Notes under the pieces: generated by a model | Database searches by the model: none | What the model saw: only the letters and a program-made list of their open reading frames with translations | Told to the model about the DNA's origin: nothing | Position numbers and translations under genes: made by a program | Source of the DNA: Solirubrobacteraceae bacterium | GTDB lineage: Bacteria; Actinomycetota; Thermoleophilia; Solirubrobacterales; Solirubrobacteraceae | NCBI GenBank assembly: GCA_030447275.1 | Contig: JAUJPF010000029.1 | Location: 1-48,485, forward strand | Direction: 5' to 3' | Length of the DNA stretch: 48,485 bases | Shown here: positions 12,019 to 22,483 of the stretch, piece after piece | Layout: each line of letters begins with the position of its first letter | Position numbering within the stretch: position 1 is the stretch's first letter

Positions 12019-12802
12019 ATGGCCGCGACCCTCTACGTCGTCCCGGGGTCTCACCGTCGCGCGACGGTCGAGCGGGCGCTCGAGCTCAAGGCGATCGAGT
12101 ACCGGCGGGTCGACCTGGTGCCCGTGGTCCACCGCGCTCGTCGCAGCGGCGGCGCTTCGGCGCGGCGACCGTCCCGGGGCTCGAGGTCGGCGGAGAGCGG
12201 CTCGTCGGGTCCCGGCCCATCGTGCGCCGGCTCGACGAGCTCGTGCATCGAGCCGCGGCTGCGTCCGCGCGACGCCCACCTGCGCGCGAGGCCGACCGCG
12301 CCGAGGCGCTGGGGCGACGAGGTCCTGCAGTCCGTCGTGCTGGCGCCGCGCAGTACCGGCCGTCGCCGCCGCCTGCTGCTCCACGGCGGCCGCCCTGCGC
12401 CGCGCGCCGGCGCGATGGTCCTACGCCGCCGGCGCGCGGCTGCCCGTCCCGCCGCGGATCGCCGCGCGGGCCGGCGGCGTGGTGGCGGCGCTGAGCGTCC
12501 CGCCTCAACGGCGCGTCGGACCCAACGTGCGCGCCGACCTGATCCACCTCCCGCGCCACCTCGACCGGATCGACCGGTGGATCGGCGCCGGCGTCCTCGG
12601 CGGCGAGGACCCCAACGCGCGGCCGACCTGCAGATCGGGGCGAGCCTGCGCCTCGCGCTCACCTTCGGCGACCTGGCGCCGGTCATCGACCCGCGGCCGG
12701 CCGGCCGGCTGGCGCGCGCGCAGTTCCCGCGCTTCCCCGGGCCACGTGCCCGCCGGCACGCTGCCTGGCGCCTGGCTGGCCGCCGCTGCGGGCGCAGCGT
12801 GA
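12019..12802 (+). CDS. Glutathione S-transferase-like protein, frameshifted
   Basis: The N-terminus reads as a thioredoxin-fold GST domain: MAATLYVVPGSH, then TVERALELKAIEYRRVDL, then in other frames VPGLEVGGERLVGSRPIVR and an LDEL helix, the usual beta-alpha-beta order. The remaining helical half contains VGPNVRADLIHLPRHLDRI and ASLRLALTFGDLAPVIDPRP. The total is about 261 codons with several shifts. Substrate and thiol cofactor are unknown; actinobacteria often use mycothiol rather than glutathione. The stop at 12800 lies on bases that also encode the end of the convergent beta-helix gene. Confidence 0.65.
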
Positions 12803-12805
12803 TCG

Positions 12806-14636
12806 GGACGGTGGTCGCCCGGCGCACGCCCTGGCCGTCGACCGCCGTGGTCCGCACGAGCGCGCGCAGGCGCGTGTGCCGGCGCAGGTAGGCGCGCGCC
12901 GGCCGGGAGATCCGCACGCTGACCCGGCGCGTCTGCCCGGGGGCGAGCGACACGCGCGCGCCGCCGACCGCCGTCGCGGGCCTGCCCGCGCACGAGCGTG
13001 GCCTGGAGGACGAGGTCGCCCGTGCAGCGGGCCACCGTGGCGCTCGCGCAGCCGACGAGCAGCCGCGTGCGGCCCGTGGTGCGCGAGACGGTCGCCTGCC
13101 CGGCGAGCACCACGATGCCGGCGAACGGCCGCGCCGGCCGCGAAGCCCGCCGTCCCCGCCGTTGCCGCCGCCGCCGGGGTCGCCGCCGCCGCCGCGGGGC
13201 CGCCGCGGCGTCGACCACGAGCCCGAGGTTGTCGAAGTACGCGTCGGTGTAGGTGCCGCCCGAGGGCCTTGGCGGCCAGCAGCGTGACCTCGATCGAGCG
13301 GGTGAGGCTCGGCACGGCTGCCGAGGCCGAGCGCGCCAGCAGCGTCGTGGCGTTCGCGCGCGCGGCCGCGTCGACCGGCTCGAGCTCGAGCATGCCGAGG
13401 GTGACCCCGGACGGCCCGCGGAAGGTCGCGCGCACGGTCGGCGCGTCGCCGTCGCCGCGGTAGCCGCCGAGCAGGCCCGAGAGCGTCACCCGCGCGGCAC
13501 CGGCGTCGATCCGCTCCGCGCTCGCCGCCGACGTCGACGACCTGGGTCGCGCTCGCCTCACCCGCGCGCCGCCGCTGAAGAAGCGCGCGCCGCCGCCGAG
13601 CGCCGCTGGGCCTGGCGGGTGCCGGGGAACGGGTCGGCGCCGTAGGCGACCGTCTCGAAGCCGGCGGTGACCGACCAGCCCGGGACCGCCGTCATGCCGG
13701 CGGCCTCGGCGTCGGGGTTCTCGAGGAGGTTGCCGGCCGGGACCGGCGCCGGGGCCGGCTGGCAGCTCGAAGGCGCCGACGTCGCGGCGCGCGCGCCCGT
13801 CGCCGTCGCCGTCGGCCGCGCGGACGTCGCCGTCGAGGTCGGCCTGCGGCTCGGAGCCGTCGACCTCCCCCGGCGCGGGCCGGTCGATGAACAGCGGCGC
13901 GGGGTTGCCGCGCTCCACGAGCCGCGAGTCCGGCGCGAGCCGCGGGTCGGTCGCCGAGACGCCCGGGATCGCCGTCGACCGGGTCGGCTGATCTCGGCGC
14001 CCGCCGCGGCGCCCGCCAGGTTGGAGTAGGCCGCGCCGGCCTCGCCGCCCGGGTCCTCGCGCAGCGACGCGACGTGGTCGGGCCCGACGATCGAGGAGTC
14101 GAGCGACAGCCGGCCGTCCCCGGCCCCGAGCAGCCCGCGCGGCCCGCGGCGCGGGTGCTGCCGAGGATGGTGACGTGGCGGGCCACGAGCGTCGCGCAGC
14201 TCGCGCCTCGAGCGCCGACGCCGTCCCGTCGACGTCGAGCAGGACGTCGTCGAGCACGAGCGGCGCGGTCGGCAGGGCGCGCACGCCGGCGGCGTCGTCG
14301 GGGCCCCTCCCCCGTGACCCGGAGCGAGCGCAGGTGGCCGGCGCCTCGAGCCCGCCGCCGGCGCCCACGCTCAGCGTCGCCTCGCGGAGGATCACCCGGG
14401 CCCCGTCGAGCCGCAGCGGCCCGGCGAGGACGCTGGCGCCGGCACCCGCGCCGACCACGTCGAGGCGCTCGGGGCTCGTGTAGGCGGCGCCCGAGGCGCC
14501 CGGGACCGTCCCGGTGGGCAGCCGGACCACGTCGGCCTCGCCGTTGTCCTCCGCGGCGCGCAGCGCATCGGCGAGCGTGGCGCACCCGGCGGCCGCGTCG
14601 CCGACGGTGCACGTCCGCGCCTCGGCCGGCGCGGCG
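12806..14636 (-). CDS. Secreted parallel-beta-helix-like surface protein, N-terminus lost, many frameshifts
   Basis: From 14636 the minus strand reads APAEARTCTVGD, which looks like the end of a signal peptide. A region rich in short beta strands follows (VRLPTGTVPG, LDVVGAGAGASVLAGPLRLD, LVLDDVLLDVDGT), as in pectin-lyase-like helices. Then comes RRDVGAFEL, the DxGAFE tail of choice-of-anchor Q repeats. A carbohydrate-binding-like module (NPDAEA, VPGWSVT) and a final Ig-like stretch (VSVRISRPARAYLRR) end near 12800. No in-frame stop is found. The gene start is missing: in frame, it is fused directly to folP. Function unknown; probably envelope or extracellular. Confidence 0.55.
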
Positions 14637-15116
14637 AAGGCCAGGCGCTCCTCGAGGTGCGCCTTCACGTCGGCGACGACGTCGTCGTAGCGCGGCGCGT
14701 CCTGCATCGTCCGCGGCTCGCCGCGCATGTGCATGAGGCAGCAGTCGGCGCCCGCGGCGGCGACGACCCCGCCAGCCGGGGGTCGAAGCGCAGCGCGCTG
14801 ACGTCGTTGACGTAGGTCGCCCCGGCGGCCAGCGCCGCGCGTGCGACGCTCGCCTTCGTCGTGTCGACCGACACCCGCGCGCCCGCGGCCGCGAGCGCGG
14901 CGACGACCGGCGCGACGCGGGCGCGCTCCTCCTCGGCGCCGACCGGCTCGGCGCCCGGTCGCGTCGACTCGCCGCCGACGTCGAGGATGTCCGCGCCCTC
15001 CTCGCGCGCAGCGCGAGCCCGTGCGCGACCGCGGCCTCGGCGTGGAGGTAGCGCCCGCCGTCCGAGAACGAGTCGGGCGTGACGTTGACGACGCCCATGA
15101 CGGAGAACGGCTGCAC
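14637..15116 (-). CDS. folP: Dihydropteroate synthase, N-terminal half only
   Basis: FolP condenses dihydropterin pyrophosphate with p-aminobenzoate. The GTG at 15116 gives MQPFSVMGVVNVTPDSFSDG, the signature N-terminus. The DVGGESTRPGAEPVGAEEE motif, VSVDTTKASVARAALAAGA, YVNDVSALR and CCLMHMRGEPRTMQ follow across frames. After LEERLAFA the sequence turns in frame into an unrelated secreted protein, so the C-terminal half, with the family's KTxEHN and final substrate-binding motifs, is absent. The start is supported by a TAGCCT hexamer 7 nt upstream. Enzymatically dead as written. Confidence 0.8.
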
Positions 15117-15123
15117 GCGAGCG

Positions 15124-15129
15124 AGGCTA
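15124..15129 (-). promoter_or_regulatory. -10 hexamer TAGCCT for leaderless folP
   Basis: TAGCCT (15129-15124, minus) is followed by 7 nt and GTG 15116, fixing the folP start nine amino acids before the conserved NVTPDSF motif. The remaining 15130-15303 gap after ftsH shows no further feature I can support. Confidence 0.5.
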
Positions 15130-15303
15130 GCCGCCGCGCGCGCGGCAAGGGCGCCTTCGCGCGGCAGGCGGCGAGGGAGGGAGTGTGTTCGCGGCCCCCG
15201 CCGGGGGGTGGGCGACATGTCCGAGGCAACCCTGTCCTCCTCGACGAGCAGTCAGCCGCGGCGCCCGGCGACGAAGCGGGGCGAGCGGCGCGCGGCCGAG
15301 CTC

Positions 15304-17283
<1,980 letters not shown>

Positions 17284-17299
17284 AGCAGAACGAAGCAGT

Positions 17300-17830
17300 C
17301 TACTCGTTGGTCAGGGCCGCCACGAAGGGCAGGTTCCGGTGGCGTTCGGCGTGGTCGAGGCCATATCCGATGACGAACCGGTTCGGGATCTCGAACCCGA
17401 TGTACTTGGCGTCGATCTGGGCCTTCCGGCGCTCCGGCTTGGTGAGCAGCGCGCATACCTCGAGGCTGGCCGGCCGGCGGGCCGCCAGGTTGCGCAACAG
17501 GTACTTGAGGGTCAGGCCGGAGTCCACGATGTCCTCCACGATCAACACGTCGCGACCCTCGATCGGAGCGTCGAGGTCCTTGAGGATCCGCACGACGCCC
17601 GACGAGTCGGTCGAGTCGCCGTACGAGGCGACGGCCATGAAGTCGACCTCGCAGGGGATCTGGAGCTGGCGCATGAGGTCGGACAGGAAGAACACCGCCC
17701 CCTTCAGGACGCAGACCAGCAGGAGCTGCCTGCCCTCGTAGTCGGCGGAGATCTCGGCCCCCAGCGCGCGAACCCTGCGCTGGAGCTCGTCGGCCTGGAC
17801 GAGGATCTCGCCGATCTCGGCGTCTCGCAT
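17300..17830 (-). CDS. hpt: Hypoxanthine phosphoribosyltransferase
   Basis: Salvages hypoxanthine and guanine using PRPP. The 176-aa product has the PRPP loop VLIVEDIVDSGLT (around residues 94-106), a flexible-loop VASYGDSTDSSG segment and the C-terminal nucleotide-binding IPNRFVIGYGLDHAE. The family usually has GYGLDYAE, so the Tyr-to-His change is slightly unusual. It follows tilS by 9 nt and precedes ftsH by 16 nt, so the three are probably co-transcribed. This is the standard actinobacterial and Firmicute arrangement. Confidence 0.96.
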   Translation of the reverse strand: MRDAEIGEILVQADELQRRVRALGAEISADYEGRQLLLVCVLKGAVFFLSDLMRQLQIPCEVDFMAVASYGDSTDSSGVVRILKDLDAPIEGRDVLIVEDIVDSGLTLKYLLRNLAARRPASLEVCALLTKPERRKAQIDAKYIGFEIPNRFVIGYGLDHAERHRNLPFVAALTNE

Positions 17831-17839
17831 GGCGAACCT

Positions 17840-18739
17840 CTACCCGCTTCGGGCCGGCAGCGGCGGGGTGGGCGCGATCCGCAGCACGCCGTCCTCGACG
17901 ACGGCGCGCGCCCCGTCGCCGAGGTCGAGTGCGCCGTCGTCGAGCGCGAGGACGTCGTCGAGGCGGTTGGCGGCGCGGGGGCACAGGCCGCCGGCGGCGT
18001 CCTCGGCCAGCCGCCGCACGATGAGGCGCGCGAGCGCCCGCGGGAGCGCGGCGAGGTGGTCCAGCGCGATCCGGTCGCGCCCGGCGAGCGCCGTCTCGAC
18101 GACGCCGTCGAGCACCTCGGCCTCCTCGCGCAGCAGCTCGGCCGTGCGGACGGCGTTGGCCTCGGCCGCGGGATGCACCCGGCGCAGCTCGGCGACGAGC
18201 CCGCTGCGTACCCGCGTGCGCGCGAACCGCGGGTCGTCGTTCGAGGCGTCGTCGCGCCACTCGAGCCCCCGCTCGCGGCAGTGGGCCGCGGTTTCCTCGC
18301 GCGTGCGCGCGAGCAGCGGGCGCACCACGCGCCCCTCGCGCGGCGCCATCCCGAGCAGCGCCCGCCGCCCCGGCGACGCCGCGAGCCGGTAGAGGATCGT
18401 CTCCGCCTGGTCGGTCGCGGTGTGGCCGGTGGCGATCAGGCCGTCGAGGCGATGCGCCGCCGCGTAGCGCACCTCGCGCCCCCAGGCCTGGAGGTTCCCG
18501 CGCCCGTCCCACCGCGGCCGCTCGACCGCCAGCGCGACCCCGAGGCGGTCGCACAACCGGGCGCAGTGGCGCTCGTCCTCGCCCGCCTCGTCGCGCAGGC
18601 CATGGTTCACGTGCAGCGCGGTGACGCGCGCGCCGACCGCGACCGCGCAGTCGAGCAGGCAGACGCTGTCGCGGCCGCCGGAGAGCAGCACGACGAGCGG
18701 CTCGCCCGGCGGGACGAGGTCCGGATCGAGCGCGATCAC
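17840..18739 (-). CDS. tilS: tRNA(Ile)-lysidine synthase
   Basis: TilS converts C34 of the minor isoleucine tRNA into lysidine, changing codon recognition from AUG to AUA. The 299-aa product has the PP-loop LLSGGRDSVCLL at about residues 17-28. HVNHGLRDEAGEDE, then GHTATDQAETILYRLA, and VRPLLARTREE follow. It lacks the long C-terminal extension of E. coli TilS, as is normal for actinobacterial versions. The GTG start overlaps the TGA of the upstream cyclase gene by GTGA, implying translational coupling. Confidence 0.95.
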   Translation of the reverse strand: MIALDPDLVPPGEPLVVLLSGGRDSVCLLDCAVAVGARVTALHVNHGLRDEAGEDERHCARLCDRLGVALAVERPRWDGRGNLQAWGREVRYAAAHRLDGLIATGHTATDQAETILYRLAASPGRRALLGMAPREGRVVRPLLARTREETAAHCRERGLEWRDDASNDDPRFARTRVRSGLVAELRRVHPAAEANAVRTAELLREEAEVLDGVVETALAGRDRIALDHLAALPRALARLIVRRLAEDAAGGLCPRAANRLDDVLALDDGALDLGDGARAVVEDGVLRIAPTPPLPARSG

Positions 18740-19907
18740 GCGTCCGCCATCCGGGCGACGAAGAGCTCGGTCGGTTGCGAGAACCCCTTCAGCTTGACCT
18801 CGCCGATCGCCTCGAACGCGAGGTTCGCGCCGGCGGCGTCGGCGACCGGGCGGGTGGCGAGCACCTCGCCGCCCGCCGCGCGCGCGACCACGCGCGCCGA
18901 GAGGTTGACCTCGCGGCCGTAGTAGTCGCCGTCGCGGTAGACGACCTCGCCGAAGTGCAGCCCGATCCGCGGCAGCGGGCGCTCGTCCTGCACGAGCTCC
19001 TGAAAGCCGACGGCCCAGTCGGCGAGGCCCGCGGCGTCGGAGGCGACGACCATCACCTCGTCGCCGATCGTCTTCACGATCCGCGCGTCGTCGGGCAGCG
19101 TGTTCTCGACCGACTCGACGAAGCGGTCGACGGCGTCGACCGCCATCTCGTCGCCCAGCTCCTCGGTCAGGCGCGTGTAGCCGGCGAGGTCGGCGAAGGC
19201 GATGCACACGCGCAGCCGGCCGAGGTCGAGCCCGCCGCCGAAGTCGGCCTCCATGTGCCCGACGACGTCCTGCTCGACGAAGTGCGAGAGGAACCGCTGG
19301 TGCATCGCGTCCATGATCGGCGAGGCGAGCGGCAGCAGCTCGCGCGCCAGGCCCTCCATCTCCTCGGCCATCTCCATCCCGGGGACGCCGTCGCGCATGA
19401 GCGGCTCGTGGACGTAGAGGTGGAACAGCCGGACCTCCGCGTCGGCGATCTGCGCGATGGCCTGGCCGTAGACGCGCACGAGCTGGAGGAAGGCGACGAG
19501 CGGGAACCCGGCGGCCAGCACGGCGGCGATGTAGCGCAGCAGCTGGAGGTCGTCCTCGTTGAGGCGGTCGAGCTGCGCCGGGCTGAACCCCGCCGCGGCG
19601 AAGATGCGCTCGATCAGCGCACGCTCGAGGCCGGTCCCGCGCGCGACGTCGTCGACGCCGTAGGGACCTGCCTCGCGCGGGAACAGGTCCTCGGTGTACG
19701 CGAAGGCGAGCCGGCCTTCCTCGCCCGCCTCGCGGATCGCCTTGAGCGTGTGCCCGCGCTCGCGCATCCGCGCGGCGATGCGCGCGTACGCCGCGGCGGC
19801 GGGCGTCCACGTCCCGTCGTAGCCGGGGATCACGCCGTCGCGCGCCCAGCGCTTGAGCGTCGCCGGCTTGACGGCCAAGCGCGCCGGGCCACCTCGGTGA
19901 GCGTCAT
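18736..19907 (-). CDS. MerR-type HTH fused to a class III adenylate/guanylate cyclase, one frameshift
   Basis: The ATG at 19907 starts MTLTEVAR; after one missing base near 19885 the frame continues LAVKPATLKRWARDGVIPGY, a MerR/excisionase-like HTH. A helical region follows (LAFAYTEDLFP, then LERALIERIFAAAGF, and DDLQLLRYIAAVLAAGFPL). The cyclase domain has the two metal-binding aspartates in CIAFADLAGYTRL and VKTIGDEVMVVAS. It resembles mycobacterial Rv1264-type autoregulated cyclases in order, though the N-terminus here looks DNA-binding. Nucleotide specificity is not assigned. Downstream tilS overlaps by 4 nt. Confidence 0.82.
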
Positions 19908-19931
19908 CTCCTCGGCCGCGCGCCGACGCGG

Positions 19932-20351
19932 TCAGGCCCGCAGGTGCGGGTACTCGGCGGCCACCATCTCCCGATACCGCTCGTAGATCGGCCTGGTGAT
20001 CGGGATGAGGGAGAGCGCGGCCTTGACGTCGCCGCCGGTCCTGATGCGCCGCCGGGCGATGGCCATGGCGACGTTCTCCTTGCCCTGGAAGTACCGGTTG
20101 CACGTGTCGGTGGACATGGTCATCTTGACCCGCGGCTCCCAGGCGACGTCGTCGCTCCACTCCCACACGAGGTTCTCCTCGCCGTCGCGCCCGGCCCGGA
20201 CGTTGACGATGAGCGCGACGTCGGTGAACTCGAAGCGCTGCGGCGTGTCGGCGTCGCGCAGCTTCGGCCCCATGTCGGGGTCGGAGGCCATCATCCCGAA
20301 CGTCCGGTCCATGACCTCGCGGAACTCGCCCGCGTCGGCGAAGACGGTCAA
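19932..20351 (-). CDS. SCP2 sterol/lipid-binding domain protein
   Basis: The 139-aa product begins at a TTG (20351) preceded by AAGGAA and ends ...AEYPHLRA. The alternating hydrophobic pattern RFEFTDVALIVNVRAG and NLVWEWSDDVAWEPRVKMTM, then the segment KENVAMAIARRRIRTGGDV, matches SCP2-fold lipid-carrier domains. No enzyme domain is attached. It overlaps the upstream phasin-like gene by TTGA if one missing base there is restored. Pairing with a phasin-like protein suggests a role in handling lipid or storage-polymer surfaces, which is inference. Confidence 0.72.
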   Translation of the reverse strand: MTVFADAGEFREVMDRTFGMMASDPDMGPKLRDADTPQRFEFTDVALIVNVRAGRDGEENLVWEWSDDVAWEPRVKMTMSTDTCNRYFQGKENVAMAIARRRIRTGGDVKAALSLIPITRPIYERYREMVAAEYPHLRA

Positions 20352-20637
20352 GACTTCCTTCGAGAGCCGCCACGCGCTCCTCGAGCGCGCGCAGCTCCTC
20401 GCGCAGCGCGCGGATGTCGTCGGCCGTCGGCGGGCGCAGGTCGTCGAGCGCCTCGCGGACGCGGCCGGCGGCCTGGGCCAGCTCGTCGACGAGGTCCTGC
20501 GCGCGGTCACGAGCGCCCTGCGTGGCGCCCTGCGTCGCGCTCGCGGCGGTCGCCGCCTGGCCGGCGGTGGCCTGGAAGGCCTGCTCGACGGCGCTGCGGA
20601 CGGCTTCGGTGCGGGAGCTCTGGTCGGCCACGGCCAT
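20348..20637 (-). CDS. Phasin-like amphipathic coiled-coil protein, one frameshift
   Basis: Starting MAVADQSSRTEAV, this protein of about 96 aa is almost entirely helical. It has an Ala/Gln/Thr-rich central part (AATAASATQGATQGA) and a heptad-like tail ADDIRALREELRALEERVA. The pattern resembles polyhydroxyalkanoate granule-associated proteins. The frame would run on without a stop, but one missing base near 20362 gives a TGA at 20350-20348 that overlaps the SCP2 start. A TAGACT hexamer lies 4 nt before the ATG. A related design is encoded at 21817-22266. Confidence 0.55.
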
Positions 20638-20641
20638 CGCG

Positions 20642-20661
20642 AGTCTAGGGAGGGCTAGGGT
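20642..20661. promoter_or_regulatory. Back-to-back -10 hexamers between phasin-like gene and nucleoside phosphorylase
   Basis: In the 33-nt divergent gap, TAGACT (20647-20642, minus) is 4 nt from ATG 20637. TAGGGT (20656-20661, plus) is 9 nt from GTG 20671. Neither gene has a Shine-Dalgarno, so both are probably leaderless or nearly so. Confidence 0.45.
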
Positions 20662-20670
20662 CCCGCGCCC

Positions 20671-21392
20671 GTGGCGCGGCCGATCCACCTCCACCCCACC
20701 GCCGAGCCCACGGACCGCGCGCTGCTGCCGGGCGACCCCGGCCGCGCCCTCATGCTCGCCCAGGCGCTGCTCGCCGAGCCGAAGATGTTCAACCACAACC
20801 GCGGCCTGTGGGGTACGTCGGCGCGGCGGCCGACGGCGAGCCGCTGATGGTCCAGAGCACCGGGATGGGCGGGCCGAGCGCGGCGATCGTGCTCGAGGAG
20901 CTGTGCGACCTCGGCGTCACGCGCGCGGTGCGGGTGGGGACGTGCGGCGGCCTCGACGCGTCGCTCGAGCTCGGCGACCTGGTCGTCGCGCACGAGGCGC
21001 TCTGCGCCGACGGGACGTCGCGCGCGCTCGGCGCCGGCGAGCGGACCACGATCGCGGCGCCGGGGGACCTCGCCCCGGAGGGCCGCGCCGGGCTCGTCGT
21101 CACCACCGACCTCTTCTACGACCCGGATCCCGCGCGCGAGGACGCCTGGCGTGCGGCCGGCGCCCTCGCCGTCGAGATGGAGACGGCGGCACTGTTCGCC
21201 GTCGGCGCGCGGCGCGGGATCGCGGTGGCCTCGGTGCTCGCGGTCAGCGACCTGCTCGTCGGCGGCACCGCGGAGCGGGCGCTCTCCGCTGACTGTGTCC
21301 GCAGGACCCGGCGGCGGCTCGACGACGAGGGGCTGGTCGCGGCGGGCGAGCGCGTCGGCCGCGCCGGCGCCGCGGCGCTGCTGCGGCGCTAA
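20671..21392 (+). CDS. Purine nucleoside phosphorylase (PNP/UDP family), one frameshift
   Basis: Cleaves nucleosides with phosphate. GTG 20671 gives MARPIHLHPTAEPTDRALLP, then GDPGRALMLAQ (the phosphate-binding GDPxR). One base is missing in a GGGG run near 20815. The rest continues with GEPLMVQSTGMGGPSAAIV, then RVGTCGGLDASLELGDLV, and VEMETAALFAVGARRGI, the base/ribose-binding glutamate motif. Restored, it is 240 aa, normal for DeoD-like enzymes. The stop shares CTAA with the convergent DUF488 gene. Exact base preference is not resolved. Confidence 0.85.
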
Positions 21393-21805
21393 TCCAGCCG
21401 CAGCTGCGGGGCGGGGTAGGTGATCCGCGTCCCCTCGACGACCGCGAAGTCCGGCAACGCATGCTCGCTCAGCGCGCCGCCGGGGGCGATGTGGCAGACG
21501 GTCCAGCCGCGGACGGTGAGGACATCGGCGACGAGCCGCCGGTGGCCGCGCCACCACAGCCCCTCGGCGCACATGACGGCGGTGGGCCGCTCGCGGGCCA
21601 GGGCCTCGAGCTCGGCGAGCCCGGCGGCGAACTCCGCGCGCGGGATGAGAGGCGGCCAGCGTGTGGGCGGCGAGCTGCGGATGCCGGCGCGAGCCGGGAT
21701 GGCGGCGGACGTCCGCGAGAGCGGTGACGCCGTGACGGTCGAGCAGCGCCGCGAGGGCGTGAACTCATGCGTCGAGTGGCCGATCGTGAAGGCGCGCGGT
21801 GGCAC
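21389..21805 (-). pseudogene. DUF488 family protein with frameshift and internal deletion
   Basis: The N-terminus (GTG 21805) reads PPRAFTIGHSTHEF, the family's TIGHST motif. In a neighbouring frame LAALLDRHGVTALADVRRHP and GSRRHPQLAAHTLAA follow. The C-terminal part is RAEFAAGLAELEALARERPT with VMCAEGLWWRGHRRLVADVL. The centre, which in the family carries the LGGRR motif and about 50-60 residues, is missing around 21640. The function of DUF488 is unknown. The frameshift and the deletion together make it non-functional as written, probably through assembly trouble in this region. Confidence 0.65.
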
Positions 21806-21816
21806 GCGCCGGAGCC

Positions 21817-22266
21817 CTACGCCGAGTCCCCGACCTTCAGCCGCTCCTGCTCGCGCGGGAGCGGAGCCTCCGCGCCCGGCAGCGCCTCCTGGAGCGCGGA
21901 GAGCTGGCGGGCGAGCGCGCCGAGCTGCTCCTCGATCGCGCCCAGCCGCTCCTCGAGCCGGCCCGTCTGGGCGACCGACGCCAGGTGCTCGTCGAGCCGG
22001 TCCACGCCGTCCTCGATGCCCTCGAGCCGCTGCGAGACCGAGCGGACGCGGCGCGTGAGGCGCTCGATGTCGGCGGCGGACGGGATGTTCAGCGCGCTGA
22101 ACGCGACCTCCTGCGCCTGCACCGCCTTCTCGCGCGCCTCGAACGCCCGCGAGATCGCGCCGGTCACCAGCGGGTTGTCGAGCAGGTCCTGCGCGAGCTT
22201 GCCGAGAGCGTCCTCGCTGCCGCTCTGGAGCCGTTCGCGGATTCCCTTGACGTCGTCGTCGGCCAT
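21817..22266 (-). CDS. Phasin/PHA-granule-associated-like coiled-coil protein
   Basis: A 149-aa intact, highly charged helical protein: MADDDVKGIRERLQSGSEDA, then LAQDLLDNPLVTGAISRAFE, NIPSAADIERLTRRVRSVSQ, and long heptads LEERLGAIEEQLGALARQLS. The hydrophobic patch followed by 'NIPSAADIERL' and a coiled coil is the layout of PhaF/PhaI-type granule-associated proteins. Residues 70-125 should oligomerise. The start is fixed by a TAGCCT hexamer 8 nt upstream. A second, shorter protein of the same style is at 20348-20637. No PHA synthase is in the window, so the granule role is inference. Confidence 0.65.
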   Translation of the reverse strand: MADDDVKGIRERLQSGSEDALGKLAQDLLDNPLVTGAISRAFEAREKAVQAQEVAFSALNIPSAADIERLTRRVRSVSQRLEGIEDGVDRLDEHLASVAQTGRLEERLGAIEEQLGALARQLSALQEALPGAEAPLPREQERLKVGDSA

Positions 22267-22274
22267 GGCCGTCG

Positions 22275-22280
22275 AGGCTA
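22275..22280 (-). promoter_or_regulatory. -10 hexamer TAGCCT for leaderless phasin-like gene
   Basis: TAGCCT (22280-22275, minus) is followed by 8 nt and the ATG at 22266. It is identical to the folP -10 hexamer, with nearly the same spacing. Confidence 0.5.
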
Positions 22281-22396
22281 CGGCATCGGGCGCGGGGACG
22301 GATCGAGGCGCCATTTGCCGCGGCCGATCCTCAGCCTCGAGTCGAGCTTGATCCTGCGCGCAATGCAAGCCGGTGTGCAACAACACCGCATGTCCT

Positions 22397-22426
22397 TTGC
22401 CCTATCGGCGTTGTGGGGTCTACCGT
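22397..22426 (+). promoter_or_regulatory. Candidate sigma70-type promoter of the cell-wall enzyme
   Basis: TTGCCC (22397-22402), an 18-bp spacer and TACCGT (22421-22426) form a plausible -35/-10 pair, giving a leader near 50 nt to ATG 22484. GAGGAG lies 13 nt before the ATG, a rather long spacing. The rest of the 217-nt gap 22267-22483 has no gene. I looked for a c-di-AMP riboswitch, which controls some actinobacterial wall hydrolases, and did not recognise one. Confidence 0.35.
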
Positions 22427-22483
22427 CCTGGTAGCTTCCCCGGCCGCCGTGCAGGGGTTTTCGCGAGGAGACGCCGGACCTAC

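Noticed and set aside
22267..22483. c-di-AMP (ydaO-type) riboswitch before the wall enzyme
   Set aside because: The position and gene type were suggestive, with disA also in the window, but I could not recognise the conserved core sequences or the two pseudo-symmetric arms.
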